Source: Paenibacillus_AR mesotrionivorans
Lineage (GTDB): Bacteria > Bacillota > Bacilli > Paenibacillales > NBRC-103111
DNA length: 64,000 nucleotides
Assembly: GCF_046098205.1 (NCBI RefSeq)
Contig: NZ_JBJURJ010000005.1
Location: forward strand, 1-64,000
Direction of reading: 5' to 3'
In this document: positions 44,634 through 52,970 of the stretch, piece after piece
Position numbering within the stretch: position 1 is the first letter of the stretch
Layout: each line of letters begins with the position of its first letter
Notes under the pieces: model-generated
The model's input: only the letters and a program-made list of their open reading frames with translations
Database searches by the model: none
What the model was told of the DNA's origin: nothing
Made by a program: the position numbers and the translations under genes

Positions 44634-46415
44634 CTATTGCAGCATATAAATCCGGTACATGAACACGGCGGTTTCAGCCCGGGTCGCTTGACCCAGGGGA
44701 TGAATTTGCCCGTTGTAGCCGTCAATCAGTTTGGCGGAAACCAATGCCGCCGCCGCGTCACGGGCGTAAGCCGCAACATCCGCATTGTCAGCAAAGGCAT
44801 CCAACGCATTGGCTGTTCCGTTGAGGGAATAGCCTGTAGCCTTCAGAGCCCGCACCGTCAGGGCCATCATATCCTGCCGGGTGACGGGAGCCTGGGGATG
44901 GAAGCTGCCATCCTCCCCGCCTTGGGCGATACCCAGCTTTTTGGCAACCGCTACTGCGTCGGCATAATAATCACCTGCGGCCACATCCTTAAAGTTATCT
45001 GTTGCTTCAGCTGTAAGTCCCAGTGTTTTGACCAGCAACACCGTATAATCGGCGCGAGTTACAGATTTGTCCGGATCATAGGTTTGCAGCGTATCGCTGG
45101 TGCCGTTGATGATCCCCTTGGAGGCCAGCACTTCAACCGCCTGCTTGGACCAGGTGTAATTTTCCAGGTCGCTAAAGGTTTTTGGAGTGTAGCTAACCGC
45201 ATACTTGCTGAAGTGAGAGGTGGTAAAGACCACCGCACCCTTCTTCGCGTCGAAGCGGCCATTATAAACCGGCGTCCGTTCACCGGATGCGGCAATATAG
45301 GTTACGGACAGCTTCTCCGCATCCTCACCTGCAGCCGGTTGATACGGAATGGCGACCTGCACAGGTGCTCCCGTGTTGCTCCATGCAGCAGCTTTGCCAT
45401 CCAGAAGGAGCGACACATCAATGACCTTCTTATCCGCCGCATGCTCCGGCTTCCCAACGGTCAAGGAGACGGCAACAGTGGTACCGGCCTTCAGCTCCAA
45501 GGTGCTCAGCATGGAGGAAGGCAGCGTGACCTCGCCTGCACTGCTGACAAGGGTCAGCTCATGCTTGCCGTTTGCCGCACGCAACGCCTCCACCGGCAGC
45601 TGCACCAGATAAGCGCCGGCGGTGCCGTCCAGCTTCAACGTTACTTTCTTGAGCCCGTCTGTACCAGCCACTGCCTTGCCCAATGCATCTTGCAGCGCAG
45701 TCAGCGAAAGCGCCGCTTCTTGGCGTTGAGCGGTTTCGTTGAACTTGCCTTGCAGGGTGACGGAGACGGAGCCGTCGGTGTTAACCGGTGAAGAAGGAGC
45801 AGGGGTTAGGACAGGACCGCTACCTGAGGTAGTGGAGTCCGGTGTCGAGTCAGGCGTCGGATCCGGTGTAGGATCTGATGTCGGACTTGGTGTTGTACTT
45901 GGTGTTGTACTTGGTGTCGGACTTGGTGTCGGACTTGGTGTCGGACTTGGTGTCGGACTTGGTGTCGGACTTGGTGTCGGACTTGGTGTCGGACTTGGTG
46001 TCGGACTTGGTGTCGGACTTGGTGTCGGACTTGGTGTTGTACTTGGTGTCGGACTTGGTGTCGGCTCTGTTCCTGGCTTGGTATAATTTACGCTCTGGGA
46101 GACGACCTCAGTTATTCCTCCACCGCCGATTTTCACGGTGTATGTTCCTTCTACACTAAGAACAGTTTTGTATTGAAACGTAAACTCCCCATCCGCATCA
46201 GCCGTAGCCTGGTCAATCATATCCAGCTTGCCCTCAGGGCTCAGCACTTGAAAGGTAACGGCAGATCCGGGCTTTGCCCCTTGACCTGTCACGGATACCA
46301 AGCCGGTGGTATTGTTCAGATGAACTGTTGCAAGCAGGCCTTCGGCGAAAACATGTTGAAAGCCAGACAATGACAACACTAATGCAATAATCAGCATACT
46401 TGTAAGCTTCTTCAA
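44634..46415 (-). CDS. SLH-domain surface protein with Ig-like domain and PSPT linker
   Basis: 593 residues. A signal peptide ends near VFA (residue 25). It is followed by an Ig-like domain (about 26-115), a Pro/Ser/Thr linker of repeated SPTP tetrapeptides (about 120-195), a beta-rich domain of unknown type (about 210-400, closing VVFTTSHFSKYAVSY) and three SLH repeats (about 405-593; FSDLENYTWSKQAVEVLASKGIINGTSD and two more). There is no catalytic motif. It may be a cell-surface scaffold or adhesin, or an S-layer component. The TTG at 46415 follows GGAGGAGGG. It is downstream of the PL11 gene and may be co-transcribed with it. Confidence 0.85.
   Translation of the reverse strand: MKKLTSMLIIALVLSLSGFQHVFAEGLLATVHLNNTTGLVSVTGQGAKPGSAVTFQVLSPEGKLDMIDQATADADGEFTFQYKTVLSVEGTYTVKIGGGGITEVVSQSVNYTKPGTEPTPSPTPSTTPSPTPSPTPSPTPSPTPSPTPSPTPSPTPSPTPSPTPSPTPSTTPSTTPSPTSDPTPDPTPDSTPDSTTSGSGPVLTPAPSSPVNTDGSVSVTLQGKFNETAQRQEAALSLTALQDALGKAVAGTDGLKKVTLKLDGTAGAYLVQLPVEALRAANGKHELTLVSSAGEVTLPSSMLSTLELKAGTTVAVSLTVGKPEHAADKKVIDVSLLLDGKAAAWSNTGAPVQVAIPYQPAAGEDAEKLSVTYIAASGERTPVYNGRFDAKKGAVVFTTSHFSKYAVSYTPKTFSDLENYTWSKQAVEVLASKGIINGTSDTLQTYDPDKSVTRADYTVLLVKTLGLTAEATDNFKDVAAGDYYADAVAVAKKLGIAQGGEDGSFHPQAPVTRQDMMALTVRALKATGYSLNGTANALDAFADNADVAAYARDAAAALVSAKLIDGYNGQIHPLGQATRAETAVFMYRIYMLQ
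45877..46068. repeat. 12-bp tandem repeat encoding the SPTP linker
   Basis: Ten identical copies of GGTGTCGGACTT at 45913-46032, flanked by variant copies (GGTGTTGTACTT). The unit is a multiple of three, so copy-number change alters linker length without a frameshift. Confidence 0.95.
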
Positions 46416-46468
46416 CGAGCACCCTCCTCCGCTAATAATCGCGATCCTTATCGTACACGGCAAGCAGG

Positions 46469-46487
46469 AATATGCCGTGAGGGCATA
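46469..46487. promoter_or_regulatory. Intercistronic hairpin between the PL11 and SLH genes
   Basis: ATATGCC, five bases, GGCATAT with no following T run. It is possibly a weak terminator or an mRNA-processing stem between two same-strand genes. Confidence 0.4.
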
Positions 46488-46510
46488 TCCCACTTTCCCG
46501 GTGCCCGGTG

Positions 46511-49500
46511 CTACTCCAGAATTTCTACATTGGACAAGGGCTTCATATCAGTGATGTTATCCCATACGAATACTTTCACCTTATGGCCCTGAACATCATC
46601 CGGCAAACGGAATCCGGCTTGCAAGGTTTGATCTTGGCCGCTTTTGGCATTCCATTTGACGGATGCATAGTTCTTCAATGTATTTTCTGCATCGTAGAGT
46701 GCGACAATCAACGTAACTTCCTGAGTAATTGTGCTTTTATTGGAGATATCTGCGGTCACTTGAATATCCCCGCCTGCTGAAAGATGAGAAACCGTCTCTC
46801 CGGCAAAATTGGTGAAACTGATATTACGGATTACAAATTCCTGCTTTGCATTGGTATAATCCAGTTTCGGTACTTTCAAACCACCTGCCAGCACTTTGTC
46901 TTTCACATCTTCACCCAGATAAAAGCTGAGGTGAGGCGGCTGATTATAAGCAGTATTTTGCCATCCAATAGCATTACGGTACACCGGATCGTGCATTAAC
47001 GTATACAGCCGGTAGTCTGTTGGTGTAGTCGTGCTATAAATCCGCAGCTCAGTGCTATCTGTATTGGGCAGGACAATCTCTTCCCGCCAGTCGCCAAGAA
47101 TATCTGCTTGAAGAGTTGGCGTAGCCTTTGTACCATTGCTGCTTACTGTATCCGTAAAGGTTTTTACTAAATCAAATTTATTGGTTGTACTGTTATACTT
47201 CGTTACCTTGGAACCGCCTGGAATCGGCGCACTGGTAGAAGAGTTAGCTGCACCATCAAACAACTCCTGCAGCAAGTCACCATCCCAATAGATCGCAAAG
47301 TTCGTGGAAATCCCGCTTGGTTTGGAGTTTAGTACCGCACCTGTTTGGACATTGTACACGCCTCCGCCTTCCGCAACTGTAGAACCGGCAGATCCCCAGA
47401 ATTCGTGCCCTTTTGAGGGGGTGATATTAGCAATCAATCCCCGGCCTGCATCTACATATCCATAATAAGATTGAAGCGTTTCCCCGGTAGCTGCATCATG
47501 ATATTCCAAGGAAGCAACCTCTGGGATTTCATGGACACCGTATACCTGCAAACCTTCCCGATCAGGATCAAAAGCGCCCAAATGAAGCGCATCCCCATGT
47601 GAGCCCATCTCCCGCTGCATGTTGCCATCCATGGTATACAGAATGGAACCATCGTCATCCAGTGTCAGGGAGCCTGCTACAATCTCATCTTTGCCGTCAT
47701 TATCCACATCACCTGTTGCCAGACTATGGTAACCAAGCCCGCCTCCTTTACCGACAACATCAGAATCAAATGTCCAATCCTCAACAAGTTGGCCATTTAT
47801 CAGACTATAGGCAACGTAAGAGGTGCGTTCATAATAACCTCTGCCGAATACTGCGCTTGGTTTTTTTCCGTCCAGATATGCAAGTCCTGCAAGGAAACGA
47901 TCGGAACGGTTGTACCAGGAATCACCCCAAGACTTACCACCATCTTCCCCTAAAGGAAAAGCATAATTAACAGTGTCGATTTCTCTACCGGTTAATCCTT
48001 CAAAAACAGTCATAAATTCCGGCCCGCCTATAATATGGCCATTATTATTCTCAGTATTAACATACGCACCGTTTTTGTTGATGTCTCCGATGACACTTAT
48101 GACTTTATTGCTGTCATAAATACCGTTGGTGGCGCCATATACAACTGTGGCATCAGCCGTTTTTATCATCATTTCACTTTTGCCGTCTTGATTAAAGTCC
48201 GCTACTATAAATTGATTGTAATGGGCGCCGGAGGTCAGGTTTAAGCCCATATTCATACGCCATAACAACGTGCCGTCAAGCTTATACGCATCAAAAATAG
48301 TCGGACCCGTCATCGCTGTTTGTGAACTATCAATAGCATTGGAGGGATACCATTTGACGATAATCTCATATTGACCGTCTCCGTCCAAATCCCCGACAGA
48401 AGCATCATTCGCACTATAGGTGTATGTGCCACTGGCTGTCGAGCCACCATCAGGCTTTTGTAAAGGGAAAGAAAGATAATCTTTGGCTAAAGCCGTAACC
48501 TCAGTTGTTTCAGTGGGCTGATTGTCCGTCAAGGTCTCAATAATATACTTATCTTCGGCAAATCCATTGACATCCAAATAATTAGTTGCAGTGAGCGGAG
48601 CGACATTCAGCTTGGTTCCGTTCTTGTAAATATTGAATGCCACATTTTCTGCATATTCAGTGGCTAATAAACGCCAGCTAACAAAAATACCGCTATCTGC
48701 TTTCAGTGCTACAGCCCCTCTGTCCAACCATTCAGCAGATCTCGGTTGTGTAGCGGGCTCTAAACGATTGTATACGTAATGTACAGCCTCATTACGATTC
48801 AAAGCGTTGGAAAGACCAGCGGGTGTCACCACGGTTCCAATGAATTTGTATATCCCCGGTTCATGAGGGTTCCAGCTTTTCCCAACAGCTTTCCATTCAG
48901 AAATGGCAGCCGTCGTTTTTGTATTGTTGGCCAGGGTCAAATTAACAATAGAGGGTAATCCAATCGTTTGGGTATCTGTGGTAGTTTGATCCACATATAC
49001 CTGGTGGTAAGGCATTTTGTTTACCAGAATAATAGTGTTATCAGGAACTGCTGTCCTATAAATCCCCATGTTATCCAGATAACTGGTCCATGTGATATTA
49101 TTACCGGCTGTCCGCAGACCCACGATTTTAATAGAATCCAAAAAACCGTTAAATACAATGGTCTCCATCGAAATCGTATGTTCCTCATAAATACCGGAGC
49201 TCTTATCCTTGATTCTAACAATCATTTCATTTGCGATTTGGTCAAACAGCACACTAATGGTGTACCAGTTTAAAGGATTGGAAAATTGCGTGGTGACTGG
49301 AGCATTGGAGCCGGCTACAAATGCCAGGGGCGAATTATTTACATTTCGCAGTGCAAACACAATAAGTCCGGAACCATCCAGTAATCTGAACTCGCCTCCG
49401 TTTTCACTGGGATTGCCGCCCTTGTCATTTACCTTCCCCGGATACCAGTCAAACTGTACTAATATTTGTGCACCAGTCACTGGTTTATCCAGTTTTTTAC

Positions 49501-49831
49501 TTGCTACCCGTCCACCCTTCTGATCAGTCATGGTGTAAGCAAGCTTTGCCGTAGTGTTACCTCCCACATCGGCTCCATAGACACTTAAGGTTGCATTGGA
49601 AGTCGTAAATCCCCAATTTGCCGGGGTAAGCGGCTCCGTATCTCCAAAATCCGTAAAATACACAGCAGACCCTACAGTATTGTAAACCTGATCGATAACG
49701 GTAGATCTGTTACCGCTTCCATTTTGCTGCGAGTCAGGATCTGCCGCCAATACCGTTACAGCTTGGGACAGCATCAAAACAATTGCCAGCATTGCGGATA
49801 TCATAGATTTGTTTTTTCTCATCCAACCCAC
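46511..49831 (-). CDS. Secreted rhamnogalacturonan endolyase, PL11 family
   Basis: 1106 residues with a signal peptide ending near VLAA. An N-terminal LamG/CBM-like module (about 45-260) and an Ig-like stretch precede the PL11 beta-propeller (about 360-990). The propeller shows repeated calcium-binding loops GDLDGDGQYE, ADFNQDGKSE and GDVDNDGKDE and the family motifs HYNQFIVADFN and GDWREEIVLP. The C-terminus is a beta-sandwich (FTNFAGETVSHLSAGGDIQVTAD). PL11 enzymes cleave the rhamnogalacturonan I backbone, like Bacillus YesW/YesX. No SLH anchor is present, so it is likely secreted free. The GTG at 49831 follows AAGGAGTG by eight bases. The gene is visibly more AT-rich than its neighbours. 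Confidence 0.92.
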   Translation of the reverse strand: MGWMRKNKSMISAMLAIVLMLSQAVTVLAADPDSQQNGSGNRSTVIDQVYNTVGSAVYFTDFGDTEPLTPANWGFTTSNATLSVYGADVGGNTTAKLAYTMTDQKGGRVASKKLDKPVTGAQILVQFDWYPGKVNDKGGNPSENGGEFRLLDGSGLIVFALRNVNNSPLAFVAGSNAPVTTQFSNPLNWYTISVLFDQIANEMIVRIKDKSSGIYEEHTISMETIVFNGFLDSIKIVGLRTAGNNITWTSYLDNMGIYRTAVPDNTIILVNKMPYHQVYVDQTTTDTQTIGLPSIVNLTLANNTKTTAAISEWKAVGKSWNPHEPGIYKFIGTVVTPAGLSNALNRNEAVHYVYNRLEPATQPRSAEWLDRGAVALKADSGIFVSWRLLATEYAENVAFNIYKNGTKLNVAPLTATNYLDVNGFAEDKYIIETLTDNQPTETTEVTALAKDYLSFPLQKPDGGSTASGTYTYSANDASVGDLDGDGQYEIIVKWYPSNAIDSSQTAMTGPTIFDAYKLDGTLLWRMNMGLNLTSGAHYNQFIVADFNQDGKSEMMIKTADATVVYGATNGIYDSNKVISVIGDINKNGAYVNTENNNGHIIGGPEFMTVFEGLTGREIDTVNYAFPLGEDGGKSWGDSWYNRSDRFLAGLAYLDGKKPSAVFGRGYYERTSYVAYSLINGQLVEDWTFDSDVVGKGGGLGYHSLATGDVDNDGKDEIVAGSLTLDDDGSILYTMDGNMQREMGSHGDALHLGAFDPDREGLQVYGVHEIPEVASLEYHDAATGETLQSYYGYVDAGRGLIANITPSKGHEFWGSAGSTVAEGGGVYNVQTGAVLNSKPSGISTNFAIYWDGDLLQELFDGAANSSTSAPIPGGSKVTKYNSTTNKFDLVKTFTDTVSSNGTKATPTLQADILGDWREEIVLPNTDSTELRIYSTTTPTDYRLYTLMHDPVYRNAIGWQNTAYNQPPHLSFYLGEDVKDKVLAGGLKVPKLDYTNAKQEFVIRNISFTNFAGETVSHLSAGGDIQVTADISNKSTITQEVTLIVALYDAENTLKNYASVKWNAKSGQDQTLQAGFRLPDDVQGHKVKVFVWDNITDMKPLSNVEILE

Positions 49832-49857
49832 GCTTTATTCACTCCTTATTATGAAAT

Positions 49858-49899
49858 TTAATCCCACGCCCTGGCTGTTGGAGACACCAGGCCTTGCAT
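49858..49899 (-). CDS. Possible 13-residue leader peptide upstream of PL11
   Basis: ATG at 49899 with GGGAGGTG five bases upstream encodes MQGLVSPTARAWD and stops at TAA 49858, 26 bases before the PL11 GTG. A CCTGG/CCAGG hairpin lies inside it. The ribosome binding site is stronger than that of many full genes here. It may be a regulatory leader ORF; no known leader class is recognised. Confidence 0.35.
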   Translation of the reverse strand: MQGLVSPTARAWD

Positions 49900-49920
49900 C
49901 CTTTCACCTCCCATTGGTAA

Positions 49921-49934
49921 TGTAAACGATTAAA
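49921..49934 (-). promoter_or_regulatory. cre-like site upstream of the PL11 gene
   Basis: TGTAAACGATTAAA matches the CcpA consensus at 13 of 14 positions, 90 bp before the PL11 start. A LacI-family operator would look similar. Confidence 0.45.
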
Positions 49935-50100
49935 GTTAACTTCTCTTACCATTGGCCTTGCAGCAACCTGTCCACATGTTACCATCCCTATTTTTCCAAC
50001 GTCTATTGCACATTTTTGAATATCCTGCAAATTCGCCAGAATTCCCCTTTTTTCACCTTTGAACTTTCTTGATTAGGTTTGTCTTTTTTTGAGTACAAGA

Positions 50101-50142
50101 AAAAACCGGCCCCCTCCTGCTTAGGCATGGGAGAGATCCGGT
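50101..50142 (-). terminator. Terminator of the XhlA-like gene
   Basis: On the minus strand ACCGGATCT...GGGGCCGGT is followed by TTTTTTC. Confidence 0.8.
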
Positions 50143-50148
50143 CAAGTT

Positions 50149-50415
50149 TTATACACCCAGCATACGGAGCAGAAGTCCCACTGCCGCTACGAATAGTCCC
50201 CCTGAACTAATGAGAATCCCGATCAGCCACTTTTGATAATCCGCCTGTCTGTTACGCAGCTGCTCCACCTCATCCCGCAGCTCCTCCACTCTCACCTGCA
50301 ACGCCCGAGTGGCCTGCAACGCATCCATGCCAATATCACGGGCGGAATGGATCATATCCAGCTTGGTTTCCACCCGAGTTAAGCGCTGTAAAATTTCGTT
50401 GGTTTCATCCGGCAT
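50149..50415 (-). CDS. XhlA-like small coiled-coil membrane protein
   Basis: 88 residues. A coiled coil (LQRLTRVETKLDMI...VRVEELRDEVEQLRNRQADYQ) is followed by WLIGILISSGGLFVAAVGLLLRML as a single C-terminal membrane helix. This layout and the RVETKLD phrase resemble the XhlA family, which in the PBSX prophage assists holin-endolysin lysis. No holin, endolysin or phage gene is nearby, so here it is an orphan whose role is unknown. AAGGG/AGGGG lies upstream of the ATG and a terminator follows. Confidence 0.65.
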   Translation of the reverse strand: MPDETNEILQRLTRVETKLDMIHSARDIGMDALQATRALQVRVEELRDEVEQLRNRQADYQKWLIGILISSGGLFVAAVGLLLRMLGV

Positions 50416-50540
50416 CCCTTATCATCCCCTCATCCTCCATTTGTACAAGATATGCCAAAAGAGCTATGCCCGCTTAGTTACTCTATCTATTTGAATCAAA
50501 TTTTAAGTTGAAAGATTTGGATATGACCCTGCGAAATGGC

Positions 50541-50570
50541 AAAAAAAGCCCCGCAGCATGCTGCAGAGCC
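50541..50570 (-). terminator. Probable terminator of the metallophosphoesterase gene
   Basis: GCAGC/GCTGC hairpin with a short lower GC pairing, followed on the minus strand by a TTTTTTT run. Confidence 0.6.
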
Positions 50571-50605
50571 TGAAAAAACATGGGATGACGGTACAATCGT
50601 TTCTT

Positions 50606-51448
50606 CTATCTTTTCACAGATTCACGGACCAACGCAATGACTGTCTCCCGGTCCGCCTCCGTCCCCCGGGCTTCCGCTGTAGGGTGGAAATGCTCCATAT
50701 GCCGGAAGATGACGGGGGTGTGCAGATGAAGTCCGGGCACATCCACATCCGCTGCTGTAATGCGGATCTCCGTGTCCCCGATCTCCACTACCCGGAAGGC
50801 ATGCTGATCCAGACAGGCGGATATCTGCACAAACGTCCAATTGCCCTTCTGTGCGATAGAATCCACATGGGTATGACCGTTGAAATAGATACCCGTGCCC
50901 GTTTTGCGCTGGAGCACCTCCCATAAAGGGATGTCCGGATGAACCGACGCTTTTTCGTCAGTGGAACGGGCGGTTGTGTCGTAGACGGGATGATGGGCGA
51001 ATACCAGAACGGGTTTGTCGCCGGACGCCTCCAGCACATCGGATAGCCAGGCCAGCTGCCGCTCATCCACCTCCCCACTCCAATCGTCGTAATCCATCTC
51101 CTTGGCCGTATCCAAAAAGACCAATACAGCCGCATCCGTCTCTACTGACCGGTAACGGGCTTGACCTGTAAGCTCAAGCACCTGCTTCCGCGGCTGGGCA
51201 TACAGATCATGGTTGCCAAGCACATGGTAGAAATTGCGGGGTCTGCGGTTAAGCAGCCGGTACACCTCCCGCAGCTCCTCCGTGCGTCCATAGTTAGTGA
51301 GGTCCCCCAACGAAATATGTACATCCCCTTCCAGCTCCAGATACCTGTCCAAAAGAGCCCCATAAAACTCGTCTCTGGCCTCCAGCCATTCCGGAACCGC
51401 CTCATCCGCCTGATGATAATGCAGGTCTCCCATTACGATCAGCTTCAT
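50606..51448 (-). CDS. Calcineurin-like metallophosphoesterase
   Basis: 280 residues with the full set of two-metal phosphoesterase motifs in order: GDLHYHQAD, GDLTNYGR, LGNHDLY, FAHHPVYD and NGHTHVDS. This resembles the Icc/CpdA-like branch acting on phosphodiesters such as cyclic nucleotides, but the substrate cannot be set. There is no signal peptide. The start is ambiguous: ATG 51448 has AGGAG eight bases upstream and ATG 51454 has AAGGA eight bases upstream. A hairpin near 51495-51562 lies in its leader. Confidence 0.88.
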   Translation of the reverse strand: MKLIVMGDLHYHQADEAVPEWLEARDEFYGALLDRYLELEGDVHISLGDLTNYGRTEELREVYRLLNRRPRNFYHVLGNHDLYAQPRKQVLELTGQARYRSVETDAAVLVFLDTAKEMDYDDWSGEVDERQLAWLSDVLEASGDKPVLVFAHHPVYDTTARSTDEKASVHPDIPLWEVLQRKTGTGIYFNGHTHVDSIAQKGNWTFVQISACLDQHAFRVVEIGDTEIRITAADVDVPGLHLHTPVIFRHMEHFHPTAEARGTEADRETVIALVRESVKR

Positions 51449-51723
51449 TGCCATCACTCCTATCCTTTTGAATGGGTATTTTCCTATTGTATAAAAAAGA
51501 ACCCGAAAAAGCCTCCGGCGCATGCACCGAAGAAAAACGTTGCTGTTCCGGGTTTTTTCTCCCTGACTCCACCCGTTCCCTGTATGCGGTTGTCTGTTCA
51601 ACTGCTTGCTCCTATATTAGCGTGTATGTGTTTGCGGAGCATTATCTGCTTGTAAGGTTTCTGTAAAAGAGGGCCTCGGCAGACCTGCAGAAGCCTGCTT
51701 GCTCCTGCAGACACCTGCTGACC

Positions 51724-51925
51724 AAATGTAAGCGCCAAACAATGTTCGCTATTGCTCCATCAGCGGCTCCTTTTAACCATGTAAGCGTCAAACAATGTAT
51801 GCTATTTCAACTTTTGAGGTCTTTTTACGTGCGTTTTACCCGAATAGCATACATTTCTTGTACGCTATTCAGTCAAACATGTTGGATTTAGCCAAATAGC
51901 ATACATTTGCGGTTCGTTATCATTT
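51724..51925. repeat. AATGTATGCTATT / AATAGCATACATT inverted repeat cluster
   Basis: TGTAAGCGCCAAACAATG near 51725 and TGTAAGCGTCAAACAATG near 51780 are direct copies. AATGTATGCTATT near 51796 is inverted at about 51854 and again near 51894. The organisation parallels the TAACGGA clusters elsewhere but the stem sequence is different. Confidence 0.7.
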
Positions 51926-52008
51926 CTGTGCATCCCCTCCAGCGGTTAGATGTCCTCGAGCGGGTTGCTCTCCACCGGGTTTGCAAACATGGCCTAATCA
52001 TGATGATA

Positions 52009-52053
52009 TAAAAAAACCTCCGTACCGCAGCATAACCGCGGATTACGGAGGTT
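52009..52053 (-). terminator. Terminator of the ThuA-like gene
   Basis: AACCTCCGTA/TACGGAGGTT stem with an inner CCGC/GCGG pairing; TTTTTTTATA follows on the minus strand. Confidence 0.88.
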
Positions 52054-52075
52054 GAATGAATCACTTCAAGCCGGC

Positions 52076-52813
52076 CTACTCGTACACCGGGACCTGCTCC
52101 AAGGGTTGGGCGTTGCCGTATTTGGGGTACTCCCTGCCTGTGGGAGCCGCCCAGCTCACCGCATTGCGGATCACCGTCAGCACCTGCTCATTGTAATAGG
52201 TCGGGTAGGTTTCATGACCCGGACGGAAGTAGAAGATCTTGCCCTGGCCCCGGTGGAAGGTACAGCCGCTGCGGAACACCTCGCCGCCGGCAAACCAGCT
52301 GACCAGAACGGTCTCATCGGGCTGGGGGATATCGAAGTGCTCCCCATACATCTCCTCGTGTGGGAGCTCGAAGCATTCGCCGATGCCCTCCACAATCGGA
52401 TGACCGGGGGAGATGACCCACAGGCGTTCCTTCTCGCCGATTTCCCGCCATTTCAGATCGCAGGAGGTACCCATCAGCTTCTTGAAAATTTTGGAGAAGT
52501 GGCCAGAATGGAGCACAATCAGGCCCATACCGTGCAGCACCCGCTGGTACACCCGCTCCACCACTTCATCTGACACATCGCCATGGGCGGTATGCCCCCA
52601 CCACAGCAGTACATCTGTGTCTGCCAGCCGTTCCTCCGTCAAACCGTGCTCCGGCTCATCCAGAGTCGCTGTCACAATCTCCAGATTCTCCTTTATGCCC
52701 AGTCCGTCCGCCAACGCGCCATGAATTCCCTTTGGATATACGCTCCGCACCTTTTCGCTTGTCTGCTCGTGCCGGTTTTCGTTCCATATGGTAACTTTAA
52801 TTCGTTTTGCCAT
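52076..52813 (-). CDS. ThuA-like domain protein
   Basis: 245 residues of the class I glutamine-amidotransferase-like ThuA fold. Motifs include VLLWWGHTAHGDV, MGLIVLHSGHFSKIFKKLMG and GQGKIFYFRPGHETYPTYY, the last close to the ThuA signature YFxxGHE. ThuA was named for trehalose utilisation in rhizobia, where it takes part in disaccharide catabolism via 3-keto derivatives; biochemical activity in Bacillota is not established. It follows the GH43/GH42 genes on the same strand with a 157-base gap. The ATG at 52813 has AAGGGG upstream and a terminator ends the unit. Confidence 0.88.
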   Translation of the reverse strand: MAKRIKVTIWNENRHEQTSEKVRSVYPKGIHGALADGLGIKENLEIVTATLDEPEHGLTEERLADTDVLLWWGHTAHGDVSDEVVERVYQRVLHGMGLIVLHSGHFSKIFKKLMGTSCDLKWREIGEKERLWVISPGHPIVEGIGECFELPHEEMYGEHFDIPQPDETVLVSWFAGGEVFRSGCTFHRGQGKIFYFRPGHETYPTYYNEQVLTVIRNAVSWAAPTGREYPKYGNAQPLEQVPVYE

Positions 52814-52970
52814 CCTCTGTCGCCCCTTATCAGGATTAACTTGGTCCATGCCCACGATCAGCAGGGATTCTGATCTGATTATAGGAAAAACCCTGGATGA
52901 AAGCTAGGCGAGATCTTGCCTCATTGCTATCGGATTTTGCCCATCCATTTCCGCAGCAGACGACGCTGTT

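Larger units (their letters stand above)
49832..50148. other. PL11 upstream region
   Basis: A 317-base region between the XhlA-like stop and the PL11 start. It holds a mini-ORF (49858-49899), a cre-like site (49921-49934) and the XhlA-gene terminator (50101-50142). The rest is AT-rich and probably contains the PL11 promoter. Confidence 0.6.
51449..52075. other. Intergenic region with AATGTATGCTATT repeats
   Basis: No gene is supported. 51495-51562 can form an AACCCG/CGGGTT hairpin with flanking A and T runs. 51724-51925 holds TGTAAGCG(C/T)CAAACAATG twice, AATGTATGCTATT, and ATAGCATACATT twice on the opposite orientation. A terminator follows at 52009-52053. Confidence 0.65.

Noticed and set aside
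44622..45791. 389-codon open frame antisense to the SLH protein
   Set aside because: Shadow; the minus-strand product has signal peptide, Ig-like and SLH domains.
45739..46159. Plus-strand frames encoding (LGVG)n or (SDLV)n repeats
   Set aside because: Reverse reading of the 12-bp repeat that encodes the SPTP linker.
51495..51562. Hairpin with A and T flanks upstream of the metallophosphoesterase as a separate small RNA
   Set aside because: Stem is short with a long loop and no promoter could be assigned; noted only within the intergenic entry.
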